Assembly (NCBI RefSeq): GCF_032271945.1
Contig: NZ_CP130319.1
Location: 1,009,001 to 1,073,000, forward strand
Origin: Paenibacillus sp. MBLB1832
Lineage (GTDB): Bacteria > Bacillota > Bacilli > Paenibacillales > NBRC-103111
Reading direction: 5' to 3'
DNA: 64,000 nucleotides
Shown here: positions 8,806-17,515 of the stretch, piece after piece
Layout: each line of letters begins with the position of its first letter
Position numbering within the stretch: position 1 is the stretch's first letter
Translations under genes and position numbers: made by a program
The notes under the pieces: model-generated
What the model was told of the DNA's origin: nothing
Databases searched by the model: none
The model's input: only the letters and a program-made list of their open reading frames with translations

Positions 8806-9600
8806 TTATTGATCATATATAATTTCATTGAAACCTGTGCAGTCACGCAGGAAGTCGATAGGAGGACCGATACATGCTCGACCTTGTAAGATAATTCTAA
8901 AGTGACCATGAGCAATGTCGCCAAATTGCCCAATTAACTTCAATTCCGCGAGGAAAAGACCAAATTCTCCGCCAATGGTGAGTGTCGGATTCGTCAAACT
9001 GAGCGTGCCGCTGAAAACTTCTGCCCCAAACACTTTGAGCGTGCCTTTAATCGTCAATCCTTTGGGATCCACATCTAACTCTAGGCTTAAACCTGGAATT
9101 AACCGCACAGGAATACAAAAATGACCCGAAGGGCATTTAGTAATCGGTGGCAGAAGCAAATTGTTAACGATTCGTTGCGTAAGCGTAAGGTTTTTGAAGA
9201 TCTTTTTTAGCTGCTTAAGGATGATACGCAATTTCTTCTTAGTTTGGGCATTGTATTTACCACACTTATATAGACGAGCAACCATTTTAAAATTCATAGC
9301 AACGTTTTGTCTATTTAATTTCAGTTGCATGATGATATTGTTTAAGTCAATTTTATTGTTTTGTTTTCCAGAAAGCACAAGCTGCGTTCCAATCGTGTTT
9401 TGATTAATGAGAACTCGATTATTGATAGCCTTCAACTGCCTCATGATTTGCAGTAGAAGTGCATTTTTGTTATTTTTGCATGAGCAGGAGTGTTTGAATT
9501 CATCTATTTTCTTTCTATTGAGAAGAACAGCCGTGTTTATAGCGATCATTTGCTTATAGATTCTGACGTAGACTTCTTTATCAACTTGTTTAACAGCCAA
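8806..9600 (-). CDS. Unrecognised protein with helical N-terminus and beta-rich C-terminus
   Basis: About 264 residues; I do not recognise the family. The first 150 residues are rich in Lys, Asn, Leu and Ile and look like repeated amphipathic helices or coiled coil (INTAVLLNRKKI, INNRVLINQNTI, LNRQNVAMNFKM). Residues about 165-250 are beta-rich with a regular alternation (LELDVDPKGLTIKGTLKVFG, GTLSLTNPTLTIGGEFGLFL). Cysteines occur in pairs (CSC, KCPSGHFC, ACIG...DC). There is no signal peptide. It is transcribed alone. The GTG at 9609 directly abuts an AGGGGG site, whereas the TTG at 9600 lies 8 bp from it, so TTG is the preferred start. Confidence 0.6.
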   Translation of the reverse strand: MAVKQVDKEVYVRIYKQMIAINTAVLLNRKKIDEFKHSCSCKNNKNALLLQIMRQLKAINNRVLINQNTIGTQLVLSGKQNNKIDLNNIIMQLKLNRQNVAMNFKMVARLYKCGKYNAQTKKKLRIILKQLKKIFKNLTLTQRIVNNLLLPPITKCPSGHFCIPVRLIPGLSLELDVDPKGLTIKGTLKVFGAEVFSGTLSLTNPTLTIGGEFGLFLAELKLIGQFGDIAHGHFRIILQGRACIGPPIDFLRDCTGFNEIIYDQ

Positions 9601-9730
9601 TAGTTTCACCCCCTTTTGTGATACTATAGTTTATGTGAAGTTTCATATTTTGATATAGGACTACCATGAAAAGGGCTAGGGAAGAATGTCATATGGAAGA
9701 GAGAATAACGAATTACAGGGAGGGTCCAAC

Positions 9731-10102
9731 ATGGAAATTTTTGCGGAATTTATAGCGAAGATCGATAACCCGATGCATCGGGAGCGAACGGAGGAGGTGC
9801 TGTCTTGGGTAGCGGAAAAGTTTCCTAACTTAGAGCCGAAAGTGGCGTGGAATCAGCCAATGTTTACCGATCACGGCACTTTTATTATTGGCTTCAGCGT
9901 TGCCAAGCAGCATATGGCTGTTGCTCCTGAAAAGGCGGGGATACTTCGATTTACGGCTGATATCGAGCAGGCTGGCTATGATCATACCAAGGAGTTGGTC
10001 CGTATGCCGTGGAATCGTCCAGTTGATTTCTCATTGCTGGAGAAGATGATCGCTTTTAATATCTTAGATAAGGCCGATTGTTCAACGTTTTGGCGGAAAT
10101 AA
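9731..10102 (+). CDS. DUF1801 (YdhG-like, iron-chaperone-type) family protein
   Basis: 123 residues from the ATG at 9731, which follows a GGGAGG site by about 7 bp; the earlier in-frame start at 9686 lacks one. The sequence has the compact DUF1801/YdhG pattern: [25 protein letters not shown], then [16 protein letters not shown]. These small proteins resemble frataxin-like folds and are sometimes annotated as iron chaperones. The role is not established by the sequence. It is transcribed alone and ends at a strong bidirectional terminator. Confidence 0.75.
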   Translation: MEIFAEFIAKIDNPMHRERTEEVLSWVAEKFPNLEPKVAWNQPMFTDHGTFIIGFSVAKQHMAVAPEKAGILRFTADIEQAGYDHTKELVRMPWNRPVDFSLLEKMIAFNILDKADCSTFWRK

Positions 10103-10112
10103 AGGATGAAAC

Positions 10113-10172
10113 AAAAAGGTACCCATGCATGAAACACTTTTTTTAAGTGTCCTGTGCATGGGTATCTTTTTT
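10113..10172. terminator. Long bidirectional terminator
   Basis: AAAAAGGTACCCATGCATG...AACACTT pairs with AAGTGT...TGCATGGGTATCTTTTTT around a T-rich loop. It serves the converging DUF1801 gene (plus) and GGDEF gene (minus). Confidence 0.85.
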
Positions 10173-10208
10173 ACACTAACTTTTTGATAGGCAAACTTAT
10201 GTTCCCTT

Positions 10209-11804
10209 CTATTTGAGGGACTTGCACACTTTTGGCTGTACAGGCAACTTCGTATACACGTTAAAACAATCCCCACCTGATTGCTTCGCTTCATACATCG
10301 CTTTATCAGCATTTCGTACCAATTCAACCGGATTCCCACTGTGGCTAGGATAATGGCTGATGCCAAGACTGGCGCCTATGATAATGATTTTATCATCGAT
10401 GTTGAAATCGGTTGAGATCTTCTGCAGCATTTGCGTGGCGACTGTTTCAACACGTGTGTTGTCACCAAGAATGATTCCGACAAATTCGTCGCCCCCTAGT
10501 CTAGCTAGCATATCGCCAGAGTTCAGAACGGATTGGCATCGCGCTCCCACCTCTTGCAGCAGCTTATCCCCAACTTGATGGCCCCAAGTATCATTGACAG
10601 GTTTGAACCGATCCAGATCGATAAGGATGATACCGAAAGGATCAGGCCTGGTCACAATTTCATTCAAGTAGGAGTCAAAGAAGAGTCGATTGGGCAGTCC
10701 AGTTAACGCATCGTGTTGAGCCAAATGAGAGATGAACATTTCTTCTTGCTTCCGTTTCGTATTATCGCGAACAATTGCCAGAACCAGCTTCTCATCACTG
10801 ATTGCAATGACATCTGTATCGACCAAAACATGTTTGGGTGTGCCTGCATGACTGACGATCACGTACTCAAAATCCCTAACTCGACTGTGTCCAAAATCTT
10901 TTCGATAGTTGTCCAGAAAGCGTTCTTCATTCTCATGCGGAATGAATTGTACGTAGGGCTCACCGATTAATGGCTTCGACGCTCCCCAGTCCAACAAGAC
11001 ATAGGCTTCAGGGTTAGCCTCCACAATACAGGCATCTTGATCCAATAAAAAGATGGCAGAATGCGAGATCTCAAAAAGGATTTCATATTTCCGCTGTGCG
11101 GAAGGCAGAAAATCATACCTATGCATCAAGATATGCAAGTAGACGGCAAAAACCAAAAGCGGATAAACCAGAATAGCATTGGGTACAAAGATGAATACTT
11201 CAAAAATAGGAATACTTAAGAAAATAACAATATACGTCCCCGAGTATACCAAGCTGCATTGCAATAGCAATGCATTACGTTGTTCTAAATTTTTTTGGAC
11301 TGGTTTAAACTTGGCATACCAAGCTATCGCCATATTAGCCATGGAAACCATCATTAGCAACGTCATTATTAGGTTGAAGTCTGGCCCTGGCATTTCTTGT
11401 TTCCATATCCCATGTACGATCACATCGGAGAAAATGAGGCTGCCTCTGCCTAAAGCTAGCATAAGTAGGTAGATGAGAAGCACGGAGTACCCTAAGCACC
11501 AAGCGGCTAGTCGGGGCAACTTCTTATTTAGCTTTGTAATATTTAAATAAAATAGGAAGCTTGCACCTACGCATAAGAAAGAGACGGGATATCCAGCATA
11601 AAGAGCCAGATTGACGGTCTGTGTACGTGGTGCGAGGAAACGCAAGTATTCAAAGAAAAATATGACTGCAATGCATAATGTAATGAAGGAGGCTAAGCGA
11701 TTTTCAGTTTTTTTGTTATTTCTCCGATAGATATCAATGGAGATATAACCCAGATAAAAGGTTGGGGCCAAAAAAAGCAGCAGGGGAAGGACATAATTGT
11801 TCAT
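10209..11804 (-). CDS. Membrane diguanylate cyclase with 7TM, PAS and GGDEF domains
   Basis: 531 residues from the ATG at 11804, preceded by AGAGG; an upstream in-frame TTG at 11843 is less likely. The first 230 residues contain about seven hydrophobic segments (YVLPLLLFLAPTFYLGYI, ITLCIAVIFFFEYL, AWCLGYSVLLIYLLMLALG and others), the pattern of the histidine-kinase N-terminal 7TM sensor region. A PAS-like region follows (ILFEISHSAIFLLDQDACIVEANP). The C-terminal GGDEF domain is intact: HDALTGLPNRLFFDSYL, DLDRFKPVNDTWGHQVGD and LARLGGDEFVG. It therefore probably makes c-di-GMP from two GTP at the inner face of the membrane in response to an unknown signal. No EAL domain is present. Confidence 0.9.
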   Translation of the reverse strand: MNNYVLPLLLFLAPTFYLGYISIDIYRRNNKKTENRLASFITLCIAVIFFFEYLRFLAPRTQTVNLALYAGYPVSFLCVGASFLFYLNITKLNKKLPRLAAWCLGYSVLLIYLLMLALGRGSLIFSDVIVHGIWKQEMPGPDFNLIMTLLMMVSMANMAIAWYAKFKPVQKNLEQRNALLLQCSLVYSGTYIVIFLSIPIFEVFIFVPNAILVYPLLVFAVYLHILMHRYDFLPSAQRKYEILFEISHSAIFLLDQDACIVEANPEAYVLLDWGASKPLIGEPYVQFIPHENEERFLDNYRKDFGHSRVRDFEYVIVSHAGTPKHVLVDTDVIAISDEKLVLAIVRDNTKRKQEEMFISHLAQHDALTGLPNRLFFDSYLNEIVTRPDPFGIILIDLDRFKPVNDTWGHQVGDKLLQEVGARCQSVLNSGDMLARLGGDEFVGIILGDNTRVETVATQMLQKISTDFNIDDKIIIIGASLGISHYPSHSGNPVELVRNADKAMYEAKQSGGDCFNVYTKLPVQPKVCKSLK

Positions 11805-11951
11805 ATAGGGTCGCCTCTTGTACAAGTCGTATGTGATTGACAACTGTTTCTACATAGGATGACAAGATTCCTCTATAGGAGGTGACAGATTGAAGAGTTA
11901 GAGGAAGAAAAGACCAGTTATGAGCGGGAATTACCTCCAGGCTTGTTTTAC

Positions 11952-11982
11952 GAGAAAAAGACCCTGGACGGGTCTTTTTCTC
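11952..11982 (-). terminator. Terminator of the minus-strand glycosidase operon
   Basis: GAGAAAAAGACCC and GGGTCTTTTTCTC are perfect 13-bp arms with a 5-nt loop, about 35 bp beyond the stop of the gene at 12018. It is symmetric, so it may act on both strands. Confidence 0.85.
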
Positions 11983-12017
11983 TAAGCAAATGCGCGAATC
12001 AGCGGTTGTTCAACCCG

Positions 12018-13868
12018 TCAGACGGGCGTACTTTTCCCAACCCGAATAACCACAAGCTCCTTCGGCTTCACTTCCCCCGAAACTCTCCCCGTTTCCTTAT
12101 CCAGCTGTACAGGCTGCTCTTGCCACAATTCGCTGATTTCTTGCAAATCTGGGTAGCTGTGCACCACCAATTCCCCTGCAATCGCCTCGTCGGTATCATT
12201 GTACAGCGTGTAAATCACGCTAGCTCCATCATCGCTTGGGAACATGTTGCAGTGCAACCCTGCTTGCAGCGTCGGATACAGCGGCAGCGGCTTGCTGCCC
12301 TGATAGTTGGCTTTGTGCACCGTCCACAGCTGCTTCCATTTCTTGATCTGCGCCTTCTGTGCAGCGTTGTAAGGCAGCCAGCTGCCGAAGACATCCTGCC
12401 AGATGAGGATGCCTGTCCCATTAAATACGGCTCGCTTGATCAGCAGATCCTTGCGGACGCCGACATGCCAGCGAGAGATGATCGGGGAGAAATGCTCGGT
12501 CATCACGTAGCGGAATGCGTCCACTTCGGGCATGGATTCGCGATTTTTGAATTGATTCCAGGAGCCGGTAATCAATTTGATTTGATTCCTTTTCTTCGGA
12601 CGGACTTCGGAGCAAAAGACGAAGCTTGGCTTCACTTCGTTGATCGCTTCACGGAAACCGTCCGGCACGCTGTCCATTGTATCGAGGAACACGCCATCGA
12701 TGTCGGTTTCCCTCACCACTTCCACGATGCTGAAGGTGGATTGCTTCGGAGACTCATCGAACCCGATGTCCCACGGTTTGAACGGCAAGAATACGTTCAC
12801 GCCCCTCGAATGAAACTGCGCTACCAGCTCCTTCAGTCCCGCCATACCGCCCGGGAAATCCTCGAAAAACTGCCACTGATTGCGACGATCGACGCCGAGC
12901 CGCGGATATTGATGCCAAAGCAGGACAGAATCGTACCCGCCGAACTCCTCGCCTTCCGCTAGGAAGCGATCAACTTCCATCTCATTCGTCTCGAAATTAT
13001 AGATTTCTTTGCTATACAGGTAAGTAAAATGCTGCAAGAAAGTATCCCTGTACCACTGGAGTTCAGGTCGCTTATATTCCTCAAAGTTAATCGGTTGCCG
13101 CGCTTCTTGACGCCATGTACTGAAAAATTCCGTCCAGCCCTGGTCGATAGCAGTGAACTTGATTTCCATCACATCGGCTAGTACCTGATCGGGACGAAGG
13201 AGGAAGCGATGCTGCTGCAATTCCTCCAGCTTGGTCCATGGCTTCATGTCCATGTTGCGATTCTGAACCCAGATGAACCAATTCTCGTTCAAATTCGGAA
13301 AAGCCAAGCTGAACCCATGCTGCTGATTGGGGTGGAAGATGCCAAGAGGCATCGTAAATTCAACATGCATTTGCATGATGGAGCTGCCATCGCGCTTGGA
13401 CTGCGGGTTGGACGGGAAGAAGTAATGGTTGTCCTCACCGTCAGCAAGCTGAAGCTCAGCCAAGAACGGCATCCGCATATATACTTCGCGCGGCCCCCAT
13501 TCATCCCATTCCGCTGCGAATTGGAGCAGGAAGCGAATCGATCTTTCCTCCATATGATGCAGGAAAATGACTTTCGCGCACAGCTGATTCTGCGCCAGCT
13601 CGGTCCTAAGTTCAACGGAAATCATTTCTTCCGTCAGATCTGAGACCATGTCGACTTGACCAACTTGCCATCCACTAGCTGGCAGTGAATGTCCGCCTTC
13701 CACTTCCATCACGAACAATTCCCGTTGTGCAGCTGATAACGCCTCACGAGCCGGAATGGCATGATGTTTCACCTCATGCAAAGCCAGGTGTTCACCTAAC
13801 TCAAGAGTGAAACCCATCTTTTCATTTTCAATGGTGAGCAGACCCGTTTGTTTATCTATTCGTAGCAT
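12018..13868 (-). CDS. Putative TIM-barrel glycoside hydrolase of unknown family
   Basis: 616 residues, no signal peptide. The N-terminal 250 residues are beta-sandwich-like. The middle then shows barrel-type strands: EEFGGYDSVLLWHQYPRLG, RGVNVFLPFKPWDIG, and IDGVFLDTMDSVP, which resembles the acid-bearing strand of clan-D or GH13-like glycosidases. SFVFCSEVRP and a C-terminal beta domain follow (VIYTLYNDTDEAIAGELVV). I cannot assign a family or substrate. Its start overlaps the end of the SUMF-domain gene by 17 bp, so the two form an operon running away from the esterase at 14761, with an LacI-type operator between them. Confidence 0.72.
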   Translation of the reverse strand: MLRIDKQTGLLTIENEKMGFTLELGEHLALHEVKHHAIPAREALSAAQRELFVMEVEGGHSLPASGWQVGQVDMVSDLTEEMISVELRTELAQNQLCAKVIFLHHMEERSIRFLLQFAAEWDEWGPREVYMRMPFLAELQLADGEDNHYFFPSNPQSKRDGSSIMQMHVEFTMPLGIFHPNQQHGFSLAFPNLNENWFIWVQNRNMDMKPWTKLEELQQHRFLLRPDQVLADVMEIKFTAIDQGWTEFFSTWRQEARQPINFEEYKRPELQWYRDTFLQHFTYLYSKEIYNFETNEMEVDRFLAEGEEFGGYDSVLLWHQYPRLGVDRRNQWQFFEDFPGGMAGLKELVAQFHSRGVNVFLPFKPWDIGFDESPKQSTFSIVEVVRETDIDGVFLDTMDSVPDGFREAINEVKPSFVFCSEVRPKKRNQIKLITGSWNQFKNRESMPEVDAFRYVMTEHFSPIISRWHVGVRKDLLIKRAVFNGTGILIWQDVFGSWLPYNAAQKAQIKKWKQLWTVHKANYQGSKPLPLYPTLQAGLHCNMFPSDDGASVIYTLYNDTDEAIAGELVVHSYPDLQEISELWQEQPVQLDKETGRVSGEVKPKELVVIRVGKSTPV

Positions 13869-14593
13869 CGTGTGCCTCCTTCATGCAGCGGAATCCGACC
13901 GTTTCACAACGATTCAAGCCTTCGTTCAGCAACTGAAATTTGAGATGAAAATCGGTCGGATGAGGGCCGCCTTCCGCGTGCCAAGTATGCTGCGCTTTGT
14001 AATACGAACCGCCGCGCAGGAAGGTGAATCGATGCTGCGCGTCATCGACCACATCATTGACCCATTCCCAAGCGTTACCGCTCATATCGAAGCAACCGTA
14101 AGGGCTGGCGCTAGCTGGATAAGTGTCAACAGCCGTAGTATCGTGCCCCGCAGCGTGACAGAACTCACTTTGAAACGCGGAGCCCCACGGCCATTTGAGC
14201 TTACGCTCTCCGCCTGCTGCTAGCTGCCATTCGATCTCGTTCGCAAGCCTTTTCCCGTAATGAGAAGCATAAGCGAGTGCGTCCTTCTGACTTGACCCAT
14301 ATCACGGGGTGATGTTCCTTGCCAATGGGAGGCTGCTTCTGAACCCAATGCTTGAGGAAGTTGGTGTCGTCCTCTGGCCAATACCCGCTTTCTTCCAGAA
14401 AACGTTGGAATTGCAGATTGGTAACAGGGTAACGATCTATATAAAAGTCAGATACCGTAACGAATCGCGGTCCATGATCGCACTGGCAATCCCCCTCCAT
14501 AATGCGGTGCTGCACGCGATAAATGAAGGAGGTGCCTGGGATGAATACTTGTGCATCGTGCATCGAAGAATAGGGTTGTGAAGCGGGTGCCAT
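13852..14593 (-). pseudogene. SUMF1/formylglycine-generating-enzyme-domain gene, frameshifted
   Basis: The first part (14593 to about 14284) reads as a SUMF domain start: IPGTSFIYRV, VTVSDFYIDRYPVTN-QF-RF and HPVIWV. One extra base (a C on the plus strand near 14283-14284) then shifts the frame. Removing it restores the expected DALAYASHYGKRLANEIEWQ and WPWGS, running into DMSGNAWEWVNDV and RGGSYY...ETVGFRC. The total length of 742 nt is one more than a multiple of three. If the base is real the gene is broken; a sequencing error is the alternative. The family includes sulfatase-maturing enzymes, but the usual catalytic cysteines after RGGS are absent here (SYYKAQHTWHAEGG) and no sulfatase is nearby, so another role is likely. 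An AAGGAGAG site precedes the ATG. Confidence 0.8.
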
Positions 14594-14689
14594 GGGAACA
14601 TTCTCTCCTTTTGAACATGTGATAAAGACCGGTGGTTAGAACTGGAGTTGACAAGGGTCTATAAGACCGCTTACAATCACAATCATATT

Positions 14690-14707
14690 TGATTAAACGG
14701 TTAATCA
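14690..14707. promoter_or_regulatory. LacI-family operator in the divergent promoter region
   Basis: TGATTAAACGGTTAATCA is palindromic except for the two bases flanking its central CG, as expected of LacI-family sites. It lies between the minus-strand SUMF/glycosidase operon and the plus-strand esterase, so it could control both. The same 18-mer occurs at 16509. The likely binder is the LacI regulator at 23394. Confidence 0.7.
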
Positions 14708-14760
14708 CAAGGGTATTATGTTCAGAATTTCGTTTATTTCGTGGAGGGCTGATCGCGACT

Positions 14761-16470
14761 ATGAATAAAACCTTTCAAGCATGGATAGATGCGGCCAATG
14801 AAATGGGTGCGTACAAGGAAACGATCGTCGAACGCGTGATCGAAGATGATGCCGAGTATTGGGCCATGAACATCGAAACCGAATTGCTTCCTGGCGAGTG
14901 GACAAAGACTTATCTGTGGCTAGGTTTTCCTAAACATGCCAGTGCTAATCCTGCTGTTATGCACATTCACGGCGGGGGTTTTCAGACGGTCAATCTTGAC
15001 CATGTCAAGCATTGGGTCCATAAAGGGTACGTTGCGCTAAGCTATGATTGGAAAGAAGAAATCAGCGGACAAGAGCGGCACAGTGATTTGGCAAATATGC
15101 CAAGATTAGATATGGAAGATGAATATGCCCCTTTACAATCGGTCATGCTAACGAGAGTCTTACATGCCAAGAAAATGATTACTTGGTTAAGTTTGCGCCA
15201 AGAGGTAGACCCGAATCGAATCGGTGTCTTTGGGATTTCTAGAGGCGGAAGCATTACGTGGATTTTGAATGCGTGGGACGATCGATTGAAAGCCGCTGTT
15301 CCGATTTATGGCTGCGGCAAACATCTCGCGCCTGGACGGTTGAACCGCAACATTCGCAAAGCCCACAGCCTAGAAGATACAAGGGAATGGAACCGCTTGT
15401 TGGATGGCGTTACGCTTGCATCGCGCCAACAGTCGCCTGTTCTGCTCATGACTGCAACCAACGATTATTGGGGCTGGTTGGATGCCATTTGTGAAGCTGC
15501 GGTGCAAATTCCGCCTGCGCAGCGAGGCTTGTATATCGCGGCCAATCAGAACCATCAGCTCGATCATTGGGCAGGGAACTCGCTGGACCGCTGGATGGAC
15601 GTGCATGTCAAGGGAGAAGGTGCTTGGCCGCAAGCGCCGCGCGTCACTTTCAACTCATCAACAGAGAATGGTTTCGATAACCTGCATGCAACAGCCACAC
15701 TAGACACGTCAGTACAGCTGCCAGACAAGCTTCGCTTCTGCTGGTCCTGGTGGGATTTCAGCGAAGTGCTGCCGCCTGGCAGGTACTGGCATGTCGTGGA
15801 AATCGACGTCTCGGATAATCCGAGCATTGTGATTCCCGTCATTGACCCGCGCATCAGCGGATATCTATACATCGACGCTGTCTACGCGGATGGTGTCAAA
15901 GCAAGCTCTTTCCCTGTTCGATTCTCGCCAGCCTATATCGGCGTTAAGCACACGGAACCTCAACGCAGCCACGTATTGGCCGACTTCTCAAACGGGCTGG
16001 ACGGTTGGTGCTGTCCGTATATGCGCACGGAGCCGTACGATGTTGATTTTGAGTATGTCATCCTTTCCCACCCAGACGGCGGAAAAGCATTAAGCATGAA
16101 CGAGCCCGAGTTGCTGTTCAGTTTGGCAACGAATAAGCTGGTTGACCCGAGCATGGCTAGCCTAACCGATGAATACATGCTTCATCTTCAGCTATTTAAC
16201 GAGCTTCCAGGCCGCTGGATCATCACATTGTTCTATCGTCCTGATCAGGCCGGAGAACTCAGTTGGACAAGTGAGCTCCGAGTGATTACGGGATGGTCCG
16301 AAACTCAAATCGCGCGCACAGCATTTCATAACGAGGATGGTCATATTCTTCCATACTGGGCAAAAGCGCAGCGGATTGTGCTCACGTTCTACGGTTTATC
16401 AGATCAAGATGATGCCGGACGTGCTGCAGTTGGCAAAATTTTATTCGATTTGGAAATAAAGATGAATTGA
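14761..16470 (+). CDS. Alpha/beta-hydrolase esterase (acetyl xylan esterase-like)
   Basis: 569 residues. The N-terminal 320 residues form an alpha/beta hydrolase: oxyanion motif HIHGGGF, nucleophile elbow GISRGG with Ser at about residue 160, a candidate acid in TATNDYWGW, and a candidate His in NHQLDHW. The C-terminal 240 residues are beta-rich, without a recognised domain, and may bind substrate. No signal peptide is seen, so it acts in the cytoplasm. It probably removes acyl groups from an imported sugar or hydrolyses a related ester. The GGAGGG site at 14743 is 12-13 bp from the ATG. It follows the operator at 14690 and precedes the transporter genes. Confidence 0.78.
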   Translation: MNKTFQAWIDAANEMGAYKETIVERVIEDDAEYWAMNIETELLPGEWTKTYLWLGFPKHASANPAVMHIHGGGFQTVNLDHVKHWVHKGYVALSYDWKEEISGQERHSDLANMPRLDMEDEYAPLQSVMLTRVLHAKKMITWLSLRQEVDPNRIGVFGISRGGSITWILNAWDDRLKAAVPIYGCGKHLAPGRLNRNIRKAHSLEDTREWNRLLDGVTLASRQQSPVLLMTATNDYWGWLDAICEAAVQIPPAQRGLYIAANQNHQLDHWAGNSLDRWMDVHVKGEGAWPQAPRVTFNSSTENGFDNLHATATLDTSVQLPDKLRFCWSWWDFSEVLPPGRYWHVVEIDVSDNPSIVIPVIDPRISGYLYIDAVYADGVKASSFPVRFSPAYIGVKHTEPQRSHVLADFSNGLDGWCCPYMRTEPYDVDFEYVILSHPDGGKALSMNEPELLFSLATNKLVDPSMASLTDEYMLHLQLFNELPGRWIITLFYRPDQAGELSWTSELRVITGWSETQIARTAFHNEDGHILPYWAKAQRIVLTFYGLSDQDDAGRAAVGKILFDLEIKMN

Positions 16471-16508
16471 CACCGTTTTCAAATTGATATATTCTTAAAA
16501 TGCAAGTT

Positions 16509-16547
16509 TGATTAAACGGTTAATCACTTTGATTAAGCGGTTAAGCG
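16509..16547. promoter_or_regulatory. Tandem LacI-type operators before the transporter operon
   Basis: An exact copy of the 14690 operator (TGATTAAACGGTTAATCA, 16509-16526) is followed 3 bp later by a degenerate copy, TGATTAAGCGGTTAAGCG (16530-16547). They sit 45-80 bp before the first permease gene. Spacing of 21 bp centre to centre, two helical turns, would place two dimers on the same face. Confidence 0.7.
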
Positions 16548-16591
16548 TAAGGGCTCCACGGGTGATTTGAGGGGTCTTTTTAGGAAAGGGG

Positions 16592-17503
16592 TTGGATCCG
16601 ATTAGCATGCGTTCCAAACTGAAACAAATGTGGACTGACAAAACGTTATATTTCATGCTTCTTCCCGGTTTGCTCTATTTTATTATCTTTCATGTATGGC
16701 CCATCATTGGGATGAAATTAGCTTTCTATGACTTTCGCATTATGGGGAATAACGTCTTCGTAGGATTGAAATATTTCCGAGAATTATTCTCTACCCCAAT
16801 TTTTACCCAAGTCATTGCGAATACATTAATCATCAGCGCGATGAAAATGTTTCTGATTTTCCCGATCCCGATCATTTTCGCGCTCATGCTCAATGAATTC
16901 ATGAATGGGAAATTCCGCAAAACTGTTCAAGTGGTTTCCTACTTGCCCCACTTCCTGTCATGGGTCGTTATCGCGGGAATCTGGTTCGAATTTCTCTCGA
17001 AGTCAACGGGTGCTGTGAACGCTTTGATCCAACTATTCGGTTTCCCAGCTCATGACTTTCTAACGGATAAGGATTCGATCCGATGGGTGCTTGTCGCAAG
17101 TGAGGCTTGGCGTAACATTGGTTGGGATTCAATCATCTTCCTTGCTGCCATTCTAGGAATCAATCAAAGCTTGTATGAAGCCGCGTATGTGGATGGCGCA
17201 AGCCGTTGGCATATTGTTACCCGCGTCGTGCTTCCGCATCTCTACGTTCCGATGGTGACGATCTTCATTCTCAATGTTGGTTTTATTATGAACGCGGGTC
17301 TGGATCAGGTTCTTAACTTCACCAATGACTCCGTCAATAGTCAAATTGACATCATCGATACGTATGTGTATCGCGTTGGTTTGATCAATGGTCAATATTC
17401 ATTTGCTACAGCAGCGAATTTATTCAAGAGTGCAATCGGTGTCACGTTGGTGCTCTCGACTCACTTTATTTCCAAAAAACTCACCTCTAAAGGTGCTTGG
17501 TAA
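16592..17503 (+). CDS. CUT1 sugar ABC transporter permease, LplB-like
   Basis: 303 residues with about six membrane segments (LYFMLLPGLLYFIIFHVWPIIG, VIANTLIISAMKMFLIFPIP and others). The EAA loop is clear at about residue 190: EAAYVDGASRWHIVTRVVLP. It forms the heterodimeric membrane channel with the next gene and works with the lipoprotein at 18446. No ATPase gene is present, as usual for these transporters, which share a general MsmX-type ATPase. A TTG start at 16592 follows AGGAAAGG; the ATG at 16607 is the alternative. Confidence 0.92.
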   Translation: MDPISMRSKLKQMWTDKTLYFMLLPGLLYFIIFHVWPIIGMKLAFYDFRIMGNNVFVGLKYFRELFSTPIFTQVIANTLIISAMKMFLIFPIPIIFALMLNEFMNGKFRKTVQVVSYLPHFLSWVVIAGIWFEFLSKSTGAVNALIQLFGFPAHDFLTDKDSIRWVLVASEAWRNIGWDSIIFLAAILGINQSLYEAAYVDGASRWHIVTRVVLPHLYVPMVTIFILNVGFIMNAGLDQVLNFTNDSVNSQIDIIDTYVYRVGLINGQYSFATAANLFKSAIGVTLVLSTHFISKKLTSKGAW

Positions 17504-17515
17504 GGAGGCAGATTC

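Noticed and set aside
11943-12962. Long plus-strand frame of 339 codons
   Set aside because: It lies entirely opposite the minus-strand glycosidase gene and reads as Pro/His/Arg-rich noise without family motifs; it also begins inside a terminator.
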